A DNA stretch of 64,000 nt from Ipomoea triloba (taxonomy: Eukaryota; Streptophyta; Magnoliopsida; Solanales; Convolvulaceae): assembly GCF_003576645.1 (NCBI RefSeq), contig NC_044917.1, positions 1,834,841-1,898,840 on the forward strand. Direction: 5' to 3'. Below, piece after piece: positions 60,001 through 64,000 of this stretch (position 1 is the stretch's first letter; the number at the start of each line of letters is the position of its first letter). The position numbers and the translations under genes are program-made. The notes under the pieces were generated by a model. The model saw nothing but the letters and a program-made list of their open reading frames with translations. It ran no database searches and was not told the DNA's origin.

Positions 60001-62013
60001 ATTTTCAGCTTTTGGAGAACCACATAAAAAGTGAAATAATTGAAAAGACTCAACTGGTTCAAGCAGTGCCAAACGGTGATGAAAGACGAATGCATTTGTC
60101 TGAACCTCGAAGATCCGTTTCGATAGCTTGCGGTGCAGCAGCTTTTGAAGTTTGCGTGAAGGTTCCTACATGGGCTTCACAGGTTCTAAATCTGAATGCC
60201 TTTTCTTTTAACTTTCCCTTCTTCCCGTTCCCGTATAGGCTTTAAATGGCCCACACTCTTCCCGGTTTAGGCTGTATGACTTGAAATTTTAGTTGAGCAA
60301 CCATTAAGTATTCATTTGCTTTTTGTTGTAAACTTTTCCAGGTTCTAAGGCAACTAGCACCCGATTTTTCGTATCGTAGTTTAGTTGCACTTGGTGTTGC
60401 CAGCATTCAGGGAATAGCCGTTGCCACGTTTGAGAAAGAGGATGCAGAACGAATCCTTTTCTTTTGCTCGGAGCCGGGGAAGGATCTCCATTCTAGTAGT
60501 TTTAACGCAATCACCCCACCTATCTGGTTAAGACCGCCTGCTCCTAGCAGAAAGAGGCCTCGTATGTGCCAAGAAACGAGCCGTAACCCCCAAAGGGATC
60601 ATGGTGAAAGGGGGAGCGGAGTAGCAAATGGGCTTGTAACACCTATGGCTCCCGCTAGACAAAAACTGAAAGCTGCAGCAATGAGGCCCATTCCCCATAT
60701 CCGTCACCGAAAAATGCTTCCCTTCTCTGGAATGTCCGAGGCGGAGGCACATGACGGACACCCGGTTAAATCTAATTTGCCCGTAGTTCCTTCAACAAAG
60801 GCGAGTAACATTGGAGTTACTCCTGTTACCCATCGCAAATCAGTGTCGACCTCTCATCAGGCAAAGCAAATTATATCTCTCAATCCCCTTCCTCTGAAGA
60901 AGCATGAATGCGGTAGAAGCCCAATACACGTTTGCTCTGAGGTAAGAAAATGTCGGTTCTGACTTTCCATACGAATGTCCTTGAAGAATACAATTTATGT
61001 TCTCTGACCTTACTACCCTTTTCTCTTCTTGCAGGAGGAATTCCTTAAAGACGTAATGCAGTTTCTTATACTTCGTGGTCACAGTCGTCTCATTCCTCAA
61101 GGTGGACTTGCCGAGTTTCCAGATGCTATACTCAATGCCAAGCGTCTTGACTTATTCAACTTGTACAGGGAGGTGAGCTTTCTTTTCATTGTCCTAAATA
61201 TATTTTTTTTCTTTCTTGTTTCCACTGATAAAACTTGTAAACTTGCTAATAAACATCAATTTAATTGTAACTGGAATCCAAATATTCCATTAGGTTGTTT
61301 CTAGAGGCGGTTTTCACGTTGGAAATGGCATAAATTGGAAAGGACAAGTTTTCTCAAAAATGCGCAATCACACGGTGACAAATAGAATGACGGTAAGTCC
61401 ACCCCTCACCCTGTCTTCAAAAGTAGTACTCCGTACATAACAACTCGAGGAAACATTGTAACTCGTGATAGTGTTCCGTACTTTTGGATTCGAACTAGCA
61501 AAACAAGGAAGGTAATTCCACCTGTTTCATTTGATTTCTCGAACAGGGTGTTGGAAACACACTTAAAAGACATTACGAAACCTACCTCCTGGAGTATGAA
61601 CTTGCCCACGATGACGTTGATGGAGAGTGCTGCTTGTTATGTCACAGGTCAATATCAATATTCATCAATCAAGTATATATTTTGAAAAATATGACGATTG
61701 AACCTTAACACTCTGCATTTTGAATCCTCAACAGTAGTGCAGCTGGCGATTGGGTTAACTGCGGGATATGTGGCGAGTGGGCGCATTTCGGCTGCGATAG
61801 GCGGCCTGGACTTGGCGCCTTTAAGGTATTTCTTACTACATACACTCTTCTCCTCCCACGCCATTCTTCCTAGAAAAGAAAGAAACAACATATTCTCACG
61901 ATTTTGACATGCAGGATTACGCAAAGACAGATGGACTAGAATACATATGTCCTCAGTGCAGCATATCGAATTTCAAGAAGAAAATTCAGAAAACGACCAA
62001 CGGCTATTCTTGA
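57022..62013 (+). CDS. ARID4: ARID-PHD protein similar to AT-rich interactive domain-containing protein 4
   Basis: Fifteen coding exons: 57022-57168, 57304-57492, 58095-58148, 58271-58359, 58509-58770, 58887-58943, 59274-59305, 59707-59842, 60009-60182, 60342-60941, 61035-61172, 61294-61392, 61547-61647, 61735-61825 and 61915-62013. They give 755 residues, near the Arabidopsis ARID4 length. The N-terminal half is a conserved plant region without a named domain (VVCGRAAENIYKQ, IPYVIYWKKRFSHYAACHFR). An ARID DNA-binding domain lies at about 581-678 (EEFLKDVMQFLILRGHSRLI; LFNLYREVVSRGGF; TLKRHYETYLLEYE). A PHD finger lies at about 688-740, with CLLC, CGIC, HFGC and CPQC metal ligands. It is a likely nuclear chromatin-associated protein. 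The frame before 57022 is open to a TAG at 56923-56925 without another ATG. Exon 14 has a tandem CAGTAG acceptor that can drop one Ser. Confidence 0.93.
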
Positions 62014-62339
62014 GGCCTAACACGAGAACCCGGTCTCTGGGGTTTAACTAATCCTGATTCTTGTCTAAATTTTATTTTGCTATTTTTTGTTTTTCTGCCT
62101 CTGCATAGTTAGATCTTCTTGTTACTGCTTAGAGTTGGTAAGTCCAGCATGTGATATTTAGGGCATAGGTAAGTTTAAGCTGTTGGGGACAAATAGTGGA
62201 AAGTAGGGAATAGAAGCAAGAAAGTGAAAAAAGTGTAACAGCAAGGAAGAGTGAGTGAGTGATGTAATATATATATCCATAAACCATTTTGTAATTGTAG
62301 CTTTATCAATGTAGTTATTGCACATTTCTCTTTCCACTA

Positions 62340-62490
62340 ATTCTGTTATAATGTAATATTTTTTCATAATTACTTTTTCAACCTACTAAAGCACAAAAAG
62401 TCAATACTGCATTCACCTGGGTTTGAACTCATAACTTTCTATTTGAGAGAGCCACTTTGTATCACTAGATTACAAGGTATAAAATTGACC
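62340..62490 (-). mobile_element. SINE-like element, reverse orientation
   Basis: Read on the minus strand: ACCTTGTAATCTAGTGATAC near the start, GAGTTCAAACCCAGG as a good B-box match, and a tail shared with the repeat at 47748. These features fit a tRNA-derived SINE. Confidence 0.55.
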
Positions 62491-62917
62491 ATGCATGTTC
62501 CTGTTTTTTTGTACGAGAGCAAAAGAGAAATTAAAAGTGTGGTCAAGTCACTCTAATACTACTTGTCGTCGCAATAGAGCTTTAATATTAGCTATTCACA
62601 ACATTTAACATGAAGTTTATAAAACTTTCTTCCACGTTCACATGAATACAATCTATCTTTTGATGACTATGTCACATCTAACAATTTCAACCTTGTTCAC
62701 ACATAATATGAAAAATAAAAATGTCTCTTAATTTTCCCTTTGTCATTTTATCCACCCTATTCCAAGACCAACAATCAACATTGTCGGCAATTCTTGTAGA
62801 TGGTTCCCACCACCTAATTGCATAGTTCATCTCATATGATTATGGGTCAAATATTTTGTTCAACTTTACACGTACCATATTCTATAAAGTTCATTAACCC
62901 TACAAAATGGATCATCC

Positions 62918-63150
62918 TTTTTTTTTTTAAAGTAAAAAATTCACAGTTACTATTTAAGAGTATGTGTTAGGCAAACTCTGCTCATATATAATAGTCTTCA
63001 AATTACGTTAAAAAAATTTAACTCGCACTAAAAAAAATCTATGCAACTGGTTCAACCAAGAGAGCGTTGACAATAATCAAACTTGTGACATTTAAGTACG
63101 AGAGTCATGGTTTACACTTAATCCACTTAGCCCTGTTTTAGTACATGAAT
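62918..63150 (-). mobile_element. SINE-like element, reverse orientation, related to 22440-22690
   Basis: Begins with a T run, then AAATTCACAGTTACTA, and shares AGAGCGTTGACAATAATCAAA-like and ATTTAAGTACGAGAGTCATG blocks with the copy at 22440. The same order of blocks in both shows they belong to one family. Confidence 0.55.
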
Positions 63151-64000
63151 CATGCTATTTTAACTACAATATATTATATGTTAGTTAAGTGTTGATACAA
63201 CTCCCTATTTAATACCTCCCTTTTTTGCTTTGATCTATTTTTTTAAGCAAAAAGTTAAAGCAGATGACGATGATGATGATGAAGAGTGTAAGAAACTAAG
63301 AACCTTCGCCACAAGGTTTTAACTTTAAATTTTCAAAACGATAAACACTTGAGGTTTTGAATACAAAAGTCACATATAGTTTCCCACTAAAACATAATTA
63401 AAGCCTAAGTGATAAGAAAGAGCATGCAAAAAGGAAAAGTTGGATCCAATATTTTACATCACTTATAAAGTTGTAATGATGATCTTGATTCATAATTGGA
63501 TTTGTAGCATTCTTTATTAATGTCAATTTTGATCTAAAGTAGTAAAGTGTATGTGAATGTTCATTCATCTCTTAGTCAAACTAGGAAAACATATTTATAA
63601 CTTGTGTTGGCCCCTTAGTGCAATGTGTTTGTGTTAGATACAAGACTTGTCATTGTCTATATAATAAGTTAATAACTATCACGTATATATGCATGGGCAT
63701 AATAGGTAAAAGTGTTGACCGGGTGAATCAATAACCAACTCTAACTCCTTTTTCAGTGAGTATTTATTCACGTTTTAGCTAGTCTCGAGTTTTTTTTTTT
63801 TTTTGACGTCATTTGGTTTAGGCTTAGCTTGGCATGTTTGAATCATTGGATGAGCGGCACTAGATCTTGAACAATTTTTCTTAATAATTATCTCATCACC
63901 ATCAAATAAGTCAATTTTTTGAGTGAACGACTGAACATAGGTTGATGTCATCGGTTTTGGCCAAATCCATCATTTCTGAATTTTTAGCTGCATAAGAGCG

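Larger units (their letters stand above)
62014..64000. other. Downstream intergenic region
   Basis: The first 350 bases are the probable 3' untranslated part of the ARID4-like gene. Two reverse SINE-like repeats follow (about 62340-62490 and 62918-63150). A short GATGATGAT repeat lies near 63266-63282. No gene was found up to the window end. Confidence 0.5.

Overview
The window is nuclear DNA of a flowering plant. Genes have many short GT-AG introns, intergenic DNA is AT-rich and full of small transposons, and every recognisable protein is a plant family (type I pectin methylesterases, a remorin, an FLZ zinc-finger protein, LEA_3-type proteins, a plant FAB1 kinase, a plant ARID-PHD protein). 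The gene set and repeats suggest a eudicot, perhaps an asterid; I cannot name the species. Two ambiguous bases (44699, 46692) suggest a draft assembly. Exon borders below were placed by hand from splice sites, reading phase and family conservation; each multi-exon model given here closes in frame.

Layout. 0.8-13.3 kb: three pectin methylesterase genes in tandem on the plus strand. The second and third are close paralogues, and the third has an extra intron filled with transposon sequence. 13.7-16.7 kb: proteasome subunit alpha-5, minus strand, nine coding exons. 17.1-17.8 kb: a minisatellite between two palindromes. 18.2-20.5 kb: a long remorin, minus strand. 20.8-28 kb: a gene-poor stretch with MITEs, SINEs, two Helitron-like elements and a small F-box remnant. 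28.1-29.0 kb: a small plant protein of unknown function, plus strand. 29.7-39.1 kb: full-length FAB1 phosphatidylinositol-3-phosphate 5-kinase (FYVE, chaperonin-like and lipid-kinase domains), minus strand. 41.5-47.5 kb: two related LEA_3-type genes on the minus strand, with a 3.4-kb CACTA-type transposon between them that carries broken exons of a class XI myosin gene. 52.3-53.0 kb: an FLZ zinc-finger gene. 57.0-62.0 kb: an ARID4-like ARID-PHD protein, plus strand. The rest is intergenic.

The genes are ordinary nuclear genes without operon logic; the only functional cluster is the pectinesterase array, which acts on cell-wall homogalacturonan. The points most worth a second look are: the CACTA element with captured myosin exons; the LEA gene beside it, whose intron acceptor is mutated and whose core promoter the element has cut from its upstream region; the transposon-filled intron private to the third pectinesterase; a recurring MITE family with GGACC-rich inverted termini and 9-bp target duplications; and a Helitron-like element with a higher-order 42-bp repeat. 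I found no CRISPR array, no viral gene, and no wholly new multi-gene system.
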